Source: Streptomyces macrolidinus (GTDB lineage: Bacteria > Actinomycetota > Actinomycetes > Streptomycetales > Streptomycetaceae). Taken from it: a DNA stretch of 64,000 nt. This document shows, one piece after another, positions 1-7,972 of the stretch; the stretch's first letter is position 1, and the number at the start of each line of letters is the position of its first letter. Location of the stretch: NCBI RefSeq assembly GCF_023887685.1, contig NZ_JAMWMR010000008.1, positions 157,025 through 221,024 of the forward strand, written 5' to 3'. The notes under the pieces are model-generated. The model was not told where the DNA came from and made no database searches. It saw nothing but the letters and a program-made list of their open reading frames with translations. The position numbers and the translations under genes are program-made.

Positions 1-909
1 TCCCTGTCCGTGAACGGCGAGTCCGGCTTCCGCGACGGCTTCGCCCCGCTGCTGCCCGACACGGCGGTGCCGCTCGGCGATCTCGACGCGCTGGCCCGGG
101 AGTTGAGGAAGGGAGACGTGGCGGCGCTCATCGTCGAGCCCATCCAGGGCAAGGGCGTCCACGCGGCCCCGCCCGGCTATCTGACCGCCGCCCAGGAGCT
201 GTTGCGGCGGCACAAGGCACTGCTGATCGCCGACGAGGTGCAGACCGGCCTCGGGCGAACCGGGGAGTTCTACGCCTACCAGCACGAGAGCGGTCTCGAA
301 CCGGACCTGGTGTGTGTGGCCAAGGCGCTCTCCGGCGGCTATGTGCCGGTCGGCGCCACCCTGGGCAAGGAGTGGATCTTCAAGAAGGTCTACTCGTCCA
401 TGGACCGGGTGCTGGTTCACTCCGCGAGCTTCGGGTCCAACGCCCAGGCGATGGCGGCCGGGCTCGCCGTCCTGTCCGTCATGGAGAACGAGCAGATCGT
501 CGCGAACGCCCGCGCGGTCGGTGACCAGCTCATGTCCCGGCTCTCGGCGCTCATCGACAAGTACGAGCTGCTCAGCGACGTACGCGGCCGGGGCCTGATG
601 ATCGGCATCGAGTTCGGCCGGCCCAGCTCGCTGAAGCTGCGCAGCCGGTGGACCATGCTGCAGGCCGCCCGCAAGGGCCTGTTCGCACAGATGGTCGTCG
701 TCCCGCTGCTGCAGCGCCACCGCATCCTCACCCAGGTCTCCGGGGACCATCTGGAGGTGATCAAGCTGATCCCGCCGCTGACCATCGACGAGCAGGACGT
801 CGACCGGTTCGTGGAGGCCTTCACCGCGGTCATGGACGACGCGCACGGCGGCGGGCTGATGTGGGACTTCGGCAAGACGCTGATCAAGCAGGCGGTGGCG
901 AACCGGTAG
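1..909 (+). CDS. Class III aminotransferase, 5' end outside window
   Basis: This is the C-terminal ~302 residues of a PLP-dependent fold-type I aminotransferase of the acetylornithine/ornithine (class III) group, which normally has 400-460 residues. The frame is open to base 1, so the GTG at 10 is internal. The class III signature is clear: DEVQTGLGR is followed by the PLP-binding lysine in CVAKALSGG (codon 322-324), then the HSASFGSNAQAMAA helix and RGRGLMIGIEF. Substrate cannot be told from this part; the relatives are ornithine-, diaminobutyrate- and aspartate-family aminotransferases. It ends 48 bp before the operator of the next gene, with no clear terminator between. Confidence 0.9.
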   Translation, partial: SLSVNGESGFRDGFAPLLPDTAVPLGDLDALARELRKGDVAALIVEPIQGKGVHAAPPGYLTAAQELLRRHKALLIADEVQTGLGRTGEFYAYQHESGLEPDLVCVAKALSGGYVPVGATLGKEWIFKKVYSSMDRVLVHSASFGSNAQAMAAGLAVLSVMENEQIVANARAVGDQLMSRLSALIDKYELLSDVRGRGLMIGIEFGRPSSLKLRSRWTMLQAARKGLFAQMVVVPLLQRHRILTQVSGDHLEVIKLIPPLTIDEQDVDRFVEAFTAVMDDAHGGGLMWDFGKTLIKQAVANR

Positions 910-957
910 CCGAGGCGGGGCCACGGGAGTGTGGTCACGGGGTGTGGGCCGTGGTCT

Positions 958-992
958 TTGCCTGACAGGCAAGAAGTTTGCCTGAAAGGCAA
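958..992. promoter_or_regulatory. Tandem inverted-repeat operator of the XRE-cupin gene
   Basis: Two palindromes lie directly upstream of the regulator at 1013. The first, TTGCCTGACAGGCAA (958-972), has perfect 7-bp arms around one base. The second, TTGCCTGAAAGGCAA (978-992), has 6-bp arms. They are exactly 20 bp apart, about two helical turns, which suits two dimers bound on one face of the DNA. XRE-cupin regulators are commonly autoregulated, so these are the likely sites. Seen: the repeats. Inferred: the binding protein. Confidence 0.7.
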
Positions 993-1012
993 GGCTGCGG
1001 CTCAATAGGGGT

Positions 1013-1624
1013 ATGAGCACTTCCGAGACCGGGCCGATCGAGGACCTGCCCGCCGTCGCGCCCCAACTGCGAGCGCTGCGCCGTCGTGCCTCCCTCACGC
1101 TGGAGGCCGCGGCCCGCGCCGCCGGGCTCTCGCCCGCGCATCTGTCACGGCTGGAGACCGGACAGCGACAGCCTTCGCTGCCGATGCTGCTCGCTCTCGC
1201 TCGTATCTACGGTACGACAGTGTCCGAACTGCTCGGCGAGACGGTCCCCGACCGGGACGCGGTCGTCCGCGCCCCCGCCATGGAGCCCACGCACGCGGGC
1301 GGCTGGACGTACTGGCAGACCGGCGCACCGGGCCGCGGGATGCAGGCCCTGCGCGTCCGCGTCCCCCATGGCACCCAGGGCGACATCGTGCGCGTCCACC
1401 CCGGCGAGGAATGGCTGTACGTCCTCAAGGGGCGGCTGCGCCTGCGCCTCGGTGACAGCGCTCACATCCTCGAACCCGGCGACAGTGCCCACTTCGACTC
1501 GCTCACCCCTCATCGGCTCGCGGCCGTCGATCACGACGGGGCCGAGCTGCTCTTCGTCCACACCCTGCTCCAGAGCCCGAACTCCGCGCTCTGTATCGGC
1601 CCCACCCCAGGAGAAATGCCATGA
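1013..1624 (+). CDS. XRE-cupin transcriptional regulator
   Basis: A 203-residue protein with an N-terminal lambda-repressor-type helix-turn-helix (about 16-70, containing LRALRRRASLTLEAAARAAGLSPAHLSRLETGQRQPS) described here only by its position, and a C-terminal cupin (about 115-195) with HPGEEWLYVLKG and LEPGDSAHFDS. In this family the cupin senses a small ligand and changes DNA binding. The start is the ATG at 1013, 20 bp after a pair of palindromes that are probably its own operators. Its TGA overlaps the ATG of the small membrane protein (ATGA), so the two are translationally coupled. Ligand unknown. Confidence 0.88.
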   Translation: MSTSETGPIEDLPAVAPQLRALRRRASLTLEAAARAAGLSPAHLSRLETGQRQPSLPMLLALARIYGTTVSELLGETVPDRDAVVRAPAMEPTHAGGWTYWQTGAPGRGMQALRVRVPHGTQGDIVRVHPGEEWLYVLKGRLRLRLGDSAHILEPGDSAHFDSLTPHRLAAVDHDGAELLFVHTLLQSPNSALCIGPTPGEMP

Positions 1625-1770
1625 CCGAGCAGCCGCAGACCCGCTCCGACCAGAACACGCGGGAGGAGAAGTTCCCCCGCGCCCTGTGGATCCGTCTCAT
1701 CATCTACATCGCCGTCGGTCACCTCTTCGCCGGGTTCATCTGGCTGCTGTTCGAGGTGGGCGCGAAGTAA
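1621..1770 (+). CDS. Small single-pass membrane protein coupled to XRE-cupin
   Basis: A 49-residue reading frame that shares ATGA with the preceding regulator. The first ~20 residues are polar and charged (MTEQPQTRSDQNTREEKFPR). The rest is one hydrophobic helix, with ALWIRLIIYIAVGHLFAGF followed by IWLLFEVGAK. It resembles the short membrane proteins (DUF6126-like) commonly found next to XRE-cupin genes in Streptomyces; that naming is from memory. The stop at 1768-1770 is 33 bp from the convergent phosphatase. Function unknown; coupling suggests a partner or sensor for the regulator. Confidence 0.75.
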   Translation: MTEQPQTRSDQNTREEKFPRALWIRLIIYIAVGHLFAGFIWLLFEVGAK

Positions 1771-1803
1771 GGGGCACACAGCACGACCCGCAACGGGAGC
1801 GGC

Positions 1804-2601
1804 TCAGTCCAGCAGCCTCTCGCGCAGCCGCTCCCGCAGCACCGGTGTGACCCCGAGCCCCCGCTCCAGATAGGTGTCGACACCGCCCCACGTCTGCTCC
1901 ACGGTCTCGAACGCCGCCGTGAGGTACTCGGCGCGAGCGTCGAAGAGCGGGCTGAGCAGCTCCATCACCTCGGGGGAGTAGGCCTCGGCCTGCGCGCCGT
2001 TGCGGTGCACCTTGTACCGGCGGTGCTTGGCGTTCGACTCCAGATAGTCCGCGACGATCGCCTCGCGCTCGACCCCGAGGGCCAGCAGTGTGACCGCGAT
2101 CGACAGGCCCGCCCGGTCCTTGCCCGCGGCGCAGTGCATCAGCACCGGCACACTGTCCTCCGCCAGCGCGTGCAGCACCCGCGCGTGCTCGGTCGTGCGC
2201 TCCGTGACCATCGTGCGATACGAGGCGATCATGCGGCCCGCGGCCTTGCCGTCCGCGAGCACCGCGCGCAACTGCTCCAGATCGCCGTCGCGGACCATCT
2301 TCCAGAACTCGGCGCCGTCGGCCGGATCGCTCAGCGGAAGGTTGATGTTGCGCACCCCCGGCAGCGCGACGTCCGGCCCCTCCAGCCGCTTGTCCGCAGC
2401 ATTGCGGAAGTCGAAGATCGTGTGCAGACCGAGGGAGGAGAGGAACGTCGCGTCCTCCTGTGTCGCATGCGCGAGATGACCGCTGCGGAAGAGCACACCC
2501 TGGCGCACGCGCCGCCCGTCCACGGTCGGCAGGCCACCCACGTCTCGGAAGTTGCGCACACCGGCCAGCTCGGGCTCGATCGACGGGACGTGCTGCGTCA
2601 C
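1804..2601 (-). CDS. Tyrosine-protein phosphatase (PtpB-like)
   Basis: A 265-residue protein of the bacterial dual-specificity/tyrosine phosphatase family. The P-loop HCAAGKDRAG lies at residues 156-165, with nucleophile C157 and phosphate-binding R163. The N-terminal ELAGVRNFRDVGG motif is typical of the family, and DFRNAADKRLEG follows. The GTG at 2601 is chosen because GGAAGGAG sits 6-7 bases upstream; the frame stays open to 2814 but runs through a 12-bp tandem repeat unlikely to be coding. Cytoplasmic; substrate unknown (phosphotyrosine, phosphoserine or phosphoinositide). Confidence 0.88.
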   Translation of the reverse strand: MTQHVPSIEPELAGVRNFRDVGGLPTVDGRRVRQGVLFRSGHLAHATQEDATFLSSLGLHTIFDFRNAADKRLEGPDVALPGVRNINLPLSDPADGAEFWKMVRDGDLEQLRAVLADGKAAGRMIASYRTMVTERTTEHARVLHALAEDSVPVLMHCAAGKDRAGLSIAVTLLALGVEREAIVADYLESNAKHRRYKVHRNGAQAEAYSPEVMELLSPLFDARAEYLTAAFETVEQTWGGVDTYLERGLGVTPVLRERLRERLLD

Positions 2602-2737
2602 AGGGGCTCCTTCCAACCGTCCGTCGACGCTGATCGTCGGCGGGCCGCGCCTTGACGATACGACAAGGTTCATCAGGCAACCATTCCCCTGACGCAGCGA
2701 CCCACAAGGCGCCAGGCGACAGTGGGCGTCGACTCGC

Positions 2738-2785
2738 CCCGTCTTGTCCCCCGTCTCGTCTCCCGTCTTGTCTCCCGTCTTGCCT
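2738..2785. repeat. Four 12-bp tandem repeats
   Basis: Four adjacent 12-bp units begin at 2738, 2750, 2762 and 2774. The consensus is CCCGTCTTGTCT with one or two changes per copy. They lie upstream of the phosphatase gene and read as KTGD/ETGD repeats on the minus strand if translation began far upstream. Copy number may vary between strains. Confidence 0.8.
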
Positions 2786-2894
2786 CCTGGGATATTCCGT
2801 ACCAGCCCCACCAATCCGAGTGTTCTATCTCACCAACCGTCAACCCCTTCCTACGGTCGCGTAGCTCACACCGGAAGGTGAATCATGGGGCGAC

Positions 2895-3713
2895 GTGGCA
2901 GACGATTCGAAGAATGACTACAGATCAGTGATCGGGTCGTACGTGGCGGTGGGGGACAGCTTCACCGAAGGCGTCGGCGACCCCGGCCCGGACGGACAGT
3001 TCGTCGGCTGGGCCGACCGGTTCGCGGTGCTCCTCGCCGACCGGCGGCCCGAGGGCGACTTCGCGTACACAAACCTTGCCGTGCGCGGCAAGCTGCTCGA
3101 CCAGATCGTCGAGGACCAGATCCCGAAGGCCCTGGAACTCGCCCCCGACCTGGTGTCCTTCTGCGCGGGCGGCAACGACATCATCCGGCCCGGCACCGAC
3201 CCCGACGACGTCGCCGAGCGTTTCGAGCGGGCCGTCGCGAGCCTCACGGCCGTCGCCGGAACCGTCATGGTGACCACCGGCTTCGACACCCGTGGCGTGC
3301 CCCTGCTCAAGCATCTGCGCGGCAAGGTCGCCACGTACAACGGGCATGTCCGGGCGATCGCCGACCGGTACGGCTGCCCGGTCCTCGACCTGTGGTCGTT
3401 GAAGACCGTCCAGGACCGGCGCGCCTGGGACGAGGACCGCCTCCACCTCTCTCCCGAGGGGCACACCCGGGTCGCCCTCAGGGCGGGCCAGGTGCTCGGC
3501 ATCGAGGTGCCCGCCGACCCGGACCAGCCGTGGCCACCGCTGCCGCCGCGCGGCACGCTCGAAGTACGGCGCGACGACATCCAGTGGGCACGCGAGTACC
3601 TGGCCCCCTGGATCGGACGCCGACTGCGCGGCGAGTCCTCCGGCGATTACGTCGTGGCGAAGGGCGCCCTCTCGCCGGACGACATCAGGGAGCGGATCGC
3701 CCAGGCGGTGTGA
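2895..3713 (+). CDS. SGNH/GDSL-family hydrolase
   Basis: A 272-residue esterase/lipase of the SGNH fold. Block I GDSFTEG contains nucleophile S22. Block III GGND spans 92-95, and block V DRLHLSPEGH contains D181 and H184. There is no signal peptide, so it acts inside the cell. The GTG at 2895 lacks a strong ribosome binding site. A short out-of-frame ATG lies just upstream at 2885 and ends within the gene, so leader translation could matter. Substrate unknown. Confidence 0.87.
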   Translation: MADDSKNDYRSVIGSYVAVGDSFTEGVGDPGPDGQFVGWADRFAVLLADRRPEGDFAYTNLAVRGKLLDQIVEDQIPKALELAPDLVSFCAGGNDIIRPGTDPDDVAERFERAVASLTAVAGTVMVTTGFDTRGVPLLKHLRGKVATYNGHVRAIADRYGCPVLDLWSLKTVQDRRAWDEDRLHLSPEGHTRVALRAGQVLGIEVPADPDQPWPPLPPRGTLEVRRDDIQWAREYLAPWIGRRLRGESSGDYVVAKGALSPDDIRERIAQAV

Positions 3714-3742
3714 GGGGGTGCGGGCGGGGGCGCTTGGCTGGG

Positions 3743-3834
3743 GCCTCGTACGCGGCAGGCGTGGTCACTCGCCTTCGGCGTGCGTGGCGAGTCGGCCTTG
3801 ACCCGGCCTCGTACGCGGCGGGTGTGCCCACTCG
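3743..3834. repeat. Two diverged ~29-bp direct repeats between genes
   Basis: GCCTCGTACGCGGC followed by a GTG/CACTCG tail occurs at 3743 and again at 3806, 63 bp apart. The two copies differ at a handful of bases. They fill most of the spacer between two convergent genes. No gene was recognised here. Confidence 0.5.
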
Positions 3835-3941
3835 TCCTCGGCCCTGCACTTGGCGAGTACGGCCCTTCGCCTTCGGTGGGCACGCAGGTGCTGCGTGTCC
3901 GCCGAAGGCGTCTGCGTCCGCGTTCGCGTGTGGGTCGGGTC

Positions 3942-4526
3942 CTACCGGGCGGCGGAGGTTCCTTCCGTGCGCCGAGCGGTGTTCGGGATGTCGCAGGAGT
4001 CCTTGAAGCCCTGACTCGTCAGCCCCAGCGCGGAGTTGATGCGTGAGCGCAGGTTCTCCACCGCCACCATCGCGGTCAGCTCGACGAACGCGGGCTCGCC
4101 CAGGCGACCGATGAGCCGGGCGGCCAGTGCGTCGTCCACCTCGGGCGGTGTGGCCGTCATCGCCTCGGCGTACTCCAGGACATCCCGCTCCGACTCGGTG
4201 TACACATCACTGTCCCGCCAGCGCGGCACGTCGAGCAGCTTCTGCGGGTTCATGCCCTGCTGGCGGCCCAGCCAGTAGCCGAAGTCCATGCACCAGGAGC
4301 AGCCGATCGACGCGGCGGCCCCCATCTCGGCCAGCATCTTCAGACCCGGGTCGAGCTGGTTCCACTTGCCCACCGCGCGCTCGAACTGCAGATAGGACCG
4401 CAGCACACGGGGCTGGTGGGCGAGCGCCTTGCCGGGGTCGAGGACCTTGCCGTAGGTCCGCCGTGAATACCACTCCATCATGCGGAAGAAGACGGTGCGG
4501 CGCGGAGTCAGGGAGACACGGGCCAT
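3942..4526 (-). CDS. Carboxymuconolactone decarboxylase/AhpD-like protein
   Basis: A 194-residue protein of the CMD/AhpD-like fold. The redox pair C76-x-x-C79 sits in GCSWCMDFG, as in peroxidase-active members; the C-terminal half has TAMVAVENLRSRINSALG. The start at 4526 has an excellent GGAGGT eight bases upstream. It is divergent from the MBL hydrolase at 4711 across 184 bp, so the two may share a regulatory region. Possible roles are peroxide removal or small-molecule metabolism; the substrate is not visible. Confidence 0.87.
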   Translation of the reverse strand: MARVSLTPRRTVFFRMMEWYSRRTYGKVLDPGKALAHQPRVLRSYLQFERAVGKWNQLDPGLKMLAEMGAAASIGCSWCMDFGYWLGRQQGMNPQKLLDVPRWRDSDVYTESERDVLEYAEAMTATPPEVDDALAARLIGRLGEPAFVELTAMVAVENLRSRINSALGLTSQGFKDSCDIPNTARRTEGTSAAR

Positions 4527-4710
4527 GGGTGGCACCTCCAGTACGTCGTTCCCGGGCGCTCCTCGTGGGCGCCCGCACGATGACGACGTACCGGGTCCCC
4601 CGAATGTGACATCCGGCCCGTACGAAGCGAACGCTCCCGTGCTGTCAGTGGGGCCGACCATAATGAACTGCCGGACCGACTCCCACAGATCGACTCCCAC
4701 TGGAGGTGCC

Positions 4711-5895
4711 GTGACTGGTTCCCGTTCTCTGACCTCCGGGCTGCGCGCCGTGCAGCCCGAGGCCTTCGGCGCGGACCCGAGCGGAGAGCGGCTGGCACGC
4801 ATCCGTAGATCACCGAACTTCGCGAACGGCGCCTTCGTGAACCCCGAGGGCACCCGCACCCGTCCCGCGGGCGGCTCCGCCCTGGACATGGCGAAGGCCT
4901 TCTTCCGCAAGGAGGACCGCGCCCGCCGCGGCCCGTCCGGCACCGTCCCGGTGCATCCGACGACGTACGCCGACCTGGCCAGGCCCTCGGCGAGCGGGCT
5001 GCGGTTGACGTGGATGGGGCACTCCGGGGTGCTCGTCGAGATCGACGGGCACCGGGTGCTGTTCGACCCGGTCTGGGGCGAGCGCTGCTCCCCGCTGGCG
5101 TTCGCGGGCCCCAAGCGGCTGCACCCGGTGCCGGTGCCGCTGGCCGCGCTCGGCCCCGTCGACGCCGTCGTCATCTCCCACGACCACTACGACCACCTCG
5201 ACCTGCCCACCATCAAGGCGCTGGCCGACACCGACACCGTCTTCGTGATACCGCTCGGCGTCGGTGCCCATCTGGAGTACTGGGGCGTCTCCGCGGACCG
5301 CTTGCGCGAGCTGGACTGGCACGAGTCGACGAAGGTCGGCGGCCTCACCCTGACCGCCACACCCGCCCGCCACTTCTGCGGCCGGGGCCTGCGCAACGGG
5401 CAGCACACGCTGTGGGCGTCATGGTCCGTGGCCGGAGACGAGCACCGTGTCTACCACAGCGGTGACACCGGCTACTTCAAGGGCTTCAAGGAGATCGGCG
5501 CCGAGTACGGCCCGTTCGACGCCACGATGATCCAGATAGGCGCGTATTCGGAGTTCTGGCCGGACATCCATATGACCCCCGAGGAGGGCACGACCGCGCA
5601 CCTCGACCTCCAACGTGGCCGACCGCACGGCGTGTTGCTGCCCATTCACTGGGGCACCTTCAGCCTTGCCCCGCATCCCTGGGCGGAGCCGGGGGAGTGG
5701 ACGCTGGCTGCGGCCGAGGCGGTCGGGCAAGCGGTCGCATTCCCCGTTCCCGGCCAACCGTTCGAGCCCGCTGGGGAGTTGCCCACGCGCCCGTGGTGGC
5801 GGGAGGTGTCCCTGCCACTGAAGCGTGAGTGGCCTGTTCCGGAGATCACTCCGGTGGCGTCTCGAGAAGACCTCGACCTCGTGGGCGAGAGCTGA
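4711..5895 (+). CDS. MBL-fold metal-dependent hydrolase (NAPE-PLD-like)
   Basis: A 394-residue metallo-beta-lactamase-fold hydrolase. The metal site HxHxDH is visible as SHDHYDHLD (H157, H159, D161, H162), followed by PARHFCGRG, HSGDTGY and LPIHWGTF. This order matches the UlaG/NAPE-phospholipase D-like branch. The GTG at 4711 is chosen for GGAGGT at 4702-4707; an earlier in-frame ATG has no such site. Divergent from the AhpD-like gene. Cytoplasmic, substrate unknown (possibly a lipid or phosphodiester). Confidence 0.88.
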   Translation: MTGSRSLTSGLRAVQPEAFGADPSGERLARIRRSPNFANGAFVNPEGTRTRPAGGSALDMAKAFFRKEDRARRGPSGTVPVHPTTYADLARPSASGLRLTWMGHSGVLVEIDGHRVLFDPVWGERCSPLAFAGPKRLHPVPVPLAALGPVDAVVISHDHYDHLDLPTIKALADTDTVFVIPLGVGAHLEYWGVSADRLRELDWHESTKVGGLTLTATPARHFCGRGLRNGQHTLWASWSVAGDEHRVYHSGDTGYFKGFKEIGAEYGPFDATMIQIGAYSEFWPDIHMTPEEGTTAHLDLQRGRPHGVLLPIHWGTFSLAPHPWAEPGEWTLAAAEAVGQAVAFPVPGQPFEPAGELPTRPWWREVSLPLKREWPVPEITPVASREDLDLVGES

Positions 5896-5933
5896 CTGCG
5901 TGGCTCCAACGTGCGGGTTGGTAGCCTCCCGGG

Positions 5934-6380
5934 ATGACTGCGCCTTTCGACGAAGCCGTCCGCGCCCGACTGCAAGCCCCCAACATCTGGTACGTCGGCA
6001 CCGTGTTCGCCGACGGAGCACCGCAGGTCAGTCCGATGTGGGTGGATCTGGAGGGGGAGGGGGAGCTGACGTTCAACACTTCGGTGGGCCGGGTGAAGGA
6101 GGAGAACCTGCGCCGCGACCCCCGCGTCTATCTCTCGCACGCGGACGCCACCGACCCCTTCGACCGAGTGCAGATCAGTGGTGTGGTGGCCCGCTTCATC
6201 GAGGGCGCGGAGGCACACGACCGAATGGACCGGCTGGCCCGCAAGTACCTGGGCGTCGAACGCTTCGAGTGGACCATGCCGGGGGAACAGCGGGTTGCGG
6301 TGATCGTGCGCCCGGTCAAGGTGCGGCACATCGTGGGGGTGGAGCGGTTCCGGCCCGGCGGGCCCGTCCCCGCTCCCTGA
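5934..6380 (+). CDS. PPOX-class flavin/F420-dependent oxidoreductase
   Basis: A 148-residue split-barrel protein of the pyridoxamine-phosphate-oxidase-like family. Visible family features are WYVGTVFADGAPQVSPMWVD, the FNTSVGRVKEENLRRDPRVYLS stretch described by position (about 44-65), and GEQRVAVIVRPVKVRHI at the end. In actinobacteria this subgroup usually binds F420 and reduces small organic molecules. It follows the MBL gene by 38 bp on the same strand and may be co-transcribed with it. Confidence 0.85.
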   Translation: MTAPFDEAVRARLQAPNIWYVGTVFADGAPQVSPMWVDLEGEGELTFNTSVGRVKEENLRRDPRVYLSHADATDPFDRVQISGVVARFIEGAEAHDRMDRLARKYLGVERFEWTMPGEQRVAVIVRPVKVRHIVGVERFRPGGPVPAP

Positions 6381-6529
6381 CCTTCCCGTATTGCTACGCG
6401 TATGTCCGTGCGCTGTAACGATCCGGCGGGGGCGATGGAGAACGGCCGGTTCCGCGGGCACGCTCTCCTGGCACCACATTCACCGACCATGCGCGACACC
6501 GCGTCTACGCGATCACGGGGGATCCGACC

Positions 6530-7255
6530 ATGCGAGCGATGCGCACGAGTATGAAGCTGTCCGTGCTGGGGATGACCGCCGCGGCGGCCCTGGTCACCAC
6601 GGCCTGTGATCCGAGCGGGTCGGACGGGAAGGCCGACGACGCGGCGAGCCCGGCGCCGAGCGCGTCTACGTCTGCTTCCACGTCCGACTCCCTGTCCCCG
6701 TCCGTGCCCGCTTCCACACCGTCGAAGCCTGCCCTGGACAAGACCGCGTCGCCATCACCGACCCGGGCCGGCAGCAGCGGTGACGACAAGAACGACAAGA
6801 ACGATAAGTGGGACTTGGCGGACCGCCAGACCCCGCCGACCGGCTCGGTCTGCGATCACGACGGCCAGGGCCCCTATGGTGCGATCAAGTCCGTCACCAT
6901 GGGCGGCGAGAGCCCGACGGGGCTCGGCCTGGTCCTCGGCTTCTACCAGTGCGACGGCGGCAGCCCACGGTTCACCCCCAGCAGCGCCACCGGCGCCGCC
7001 ACGGACGTACTGGTCGACCCGGCGCACCTGAAGGTCGTCGTGGGTGGGCAGCTCGCGAGCGAGCTGGGCACCAAGACGCCGGACACGAGCAAGTTCTTCG
7101 ACAAGCTCGCACAGATGGAGGACAAGAACGAGCTCAAGGGTCCCAAGGCCCCGCAGTTCTACTTCCGGATCGACTCCGCCTCCGACGACGTCAACGAGAT
7201 GCCGGACGACAGCAGCCACATCATCTACCTGTACCAGATCGTCGACGGCGGCTGA
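6530..7255 (+). CDS. Secreted lipoprotein, unknown function
   Basis: A 241-residue protein with a short basic N-terminus, a hydrophobic segment (MKLSVLGMTAAAALVTTAC) and a cysteine in a slightly atypical lipobox (VTTAC). A low-complexity Ser/Pro/Ala/Thr linker follows (about 30-80, SASTSASTSDS-like), then a charged DDKNDKNDKWD stretch and a C-terminal domain with two more cysteines (VCDHDGQG, YQCDGG). The linker is typical of surface-anchored Streptomyces lipoproteins. No enzymatic motif was recognised. Confidence 0.75.
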   Translation: MRAMRTSMKLSVLGMTAAAALVTTACDPSGSDGKADDAASPAPSASTSASTSDSLSPSVPASTPSKPALDKTASPSPTRAGSSGDDKNDKNDKWDLADRQTPPTGSVCDHDGQGPYGAIKSVTMGGESPTGLGLVLGFYQCDGGSPRFTPSSATGAATDVLVDPAHLKVVVGGQLASELGTKTPDTSKFFDKLAQMEDKNELKGPKAPQFYFRIDSASDDVNEMPDDSSHIIYLYQIVDGG

Positions 7256-7479
7256 CCGGATCCCGAGCCCGGGACCCGTGAGGGGATGACAGCACGCATC
7301 CGCATCCCGTCATCGTGGCCGCTGCGGGAAGGCCAGGCAGCGTGGCGCCCGCCGTCGGTACAAATGCCCGTGCCGCTCACCTGTCCGGGTAAGCGTAGAG
7401 CGAAATCCACACCTATCAGCACTGAAAATCAGACGTACATTACTTTCATAGCCGATGGGCTGGAGCATCTCTCGCCTCG

Positions 7480-7881
7480 TCAGCCTCGATTCATCAGCGG
7501 TCCCCCTGCCCGCTCCTCCGCGTCGGCCAGCCAGAAGAAGACCGGTGGCAGGCCGAGTTCGATCACCGCCAGTGCGATCTGGAACCACTGCGGCCATCCG
7601 TGTGTGGCGAGTGAGAGGAGTCGGCCCACGCCGCCCAGAAGGAAGACAGCGGCCAGCCACCGTACGGCCTGAGCCGGGATCGGGTGCTGTCGCGCGGCCC
7701 AGAGCCAGGCCAGCCCGTAGCCGACGAAGGAAGCCCCCATGAACCGGCCCCAACTGTCGACCGTCGCACCGGCGGAACCGGCGCCGGGGATCGCCGCGTT
7801 GCCGAGTGCCACGTGGAACAGGCCGATGGCCACGCAGGCCCAGCCCATCACCTGTGCGAGTACGCGCAGAGCCCTGGCCAT
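7480..7881 (-). CDS. Small integral membrane protein (DUF4345-like)
   Basis: About 133 residues with four predicted hydrophobic helices: VMGWACVAIGLFHVALG, FVGYGLAWLWAA, WLAAVFLLGGVGRLLS and FQIALAVIELGLPPVFFWL. This is the pattern of DUF4345-type proteins. The ATG at 7881 has GGAGGG four bases upstream, better than the ATG 39 bp further out. Divergent from the TetR gene at 7973, with a large inverted repeat between them, so it is the likely target of that repressor. Confidence 0.75.
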   Translation of the reverse strand: MARALRVLAQVMGWACVAIGLFHVALGNAAIPGAGSAGATVDSWGRFMGASFVGYGLAWLWAARQHPIPAQAVRWLAAVFLLGGVGRLLSLATHGWPQWFQIALAVIELGLPPVFFWLADAEERAGGPLMNRG

Positions 7882-7910
7882 GGTCCCTCCAAGCAGTCCC
7901 GATCGGGGCT

Positions 7911-7962
7911 TAGTTGACATGTGTCTACTACCTTGGACTTGCTAGTAGACACGTGTCAACTA
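7911..7962. promoter_or_regulatory. Large inverted-repeat operator between tetR and membrane gene
   Basis: The left arm TAGTTGACATGTGTCTACTA (7911-7930) and right arm TAGTAGACACGTGTCAACTA (7943-7962) are 20-bp inverted repeats with one mismatch, separated by 12 bp. The right arm contains the perfect palindrome GACACGTGTC. Each arm could bind a TetR dimer. TAGACT at 7961-7966 lies 6 bases before the GTG at 7973, suggesting a leaderless tetR transcript whose promoter overlaps the operator. Confidence 0.75.
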
Positions 7963-7972
7963 GACTTCGTTC

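Noticed and set aside
919..957. Terminator after the class III aminotransferase
   Set aside because: Only a 6-bp stem (CCACGG/CCGTGG) with a ~22-base loop can be drawn; too weak to call.
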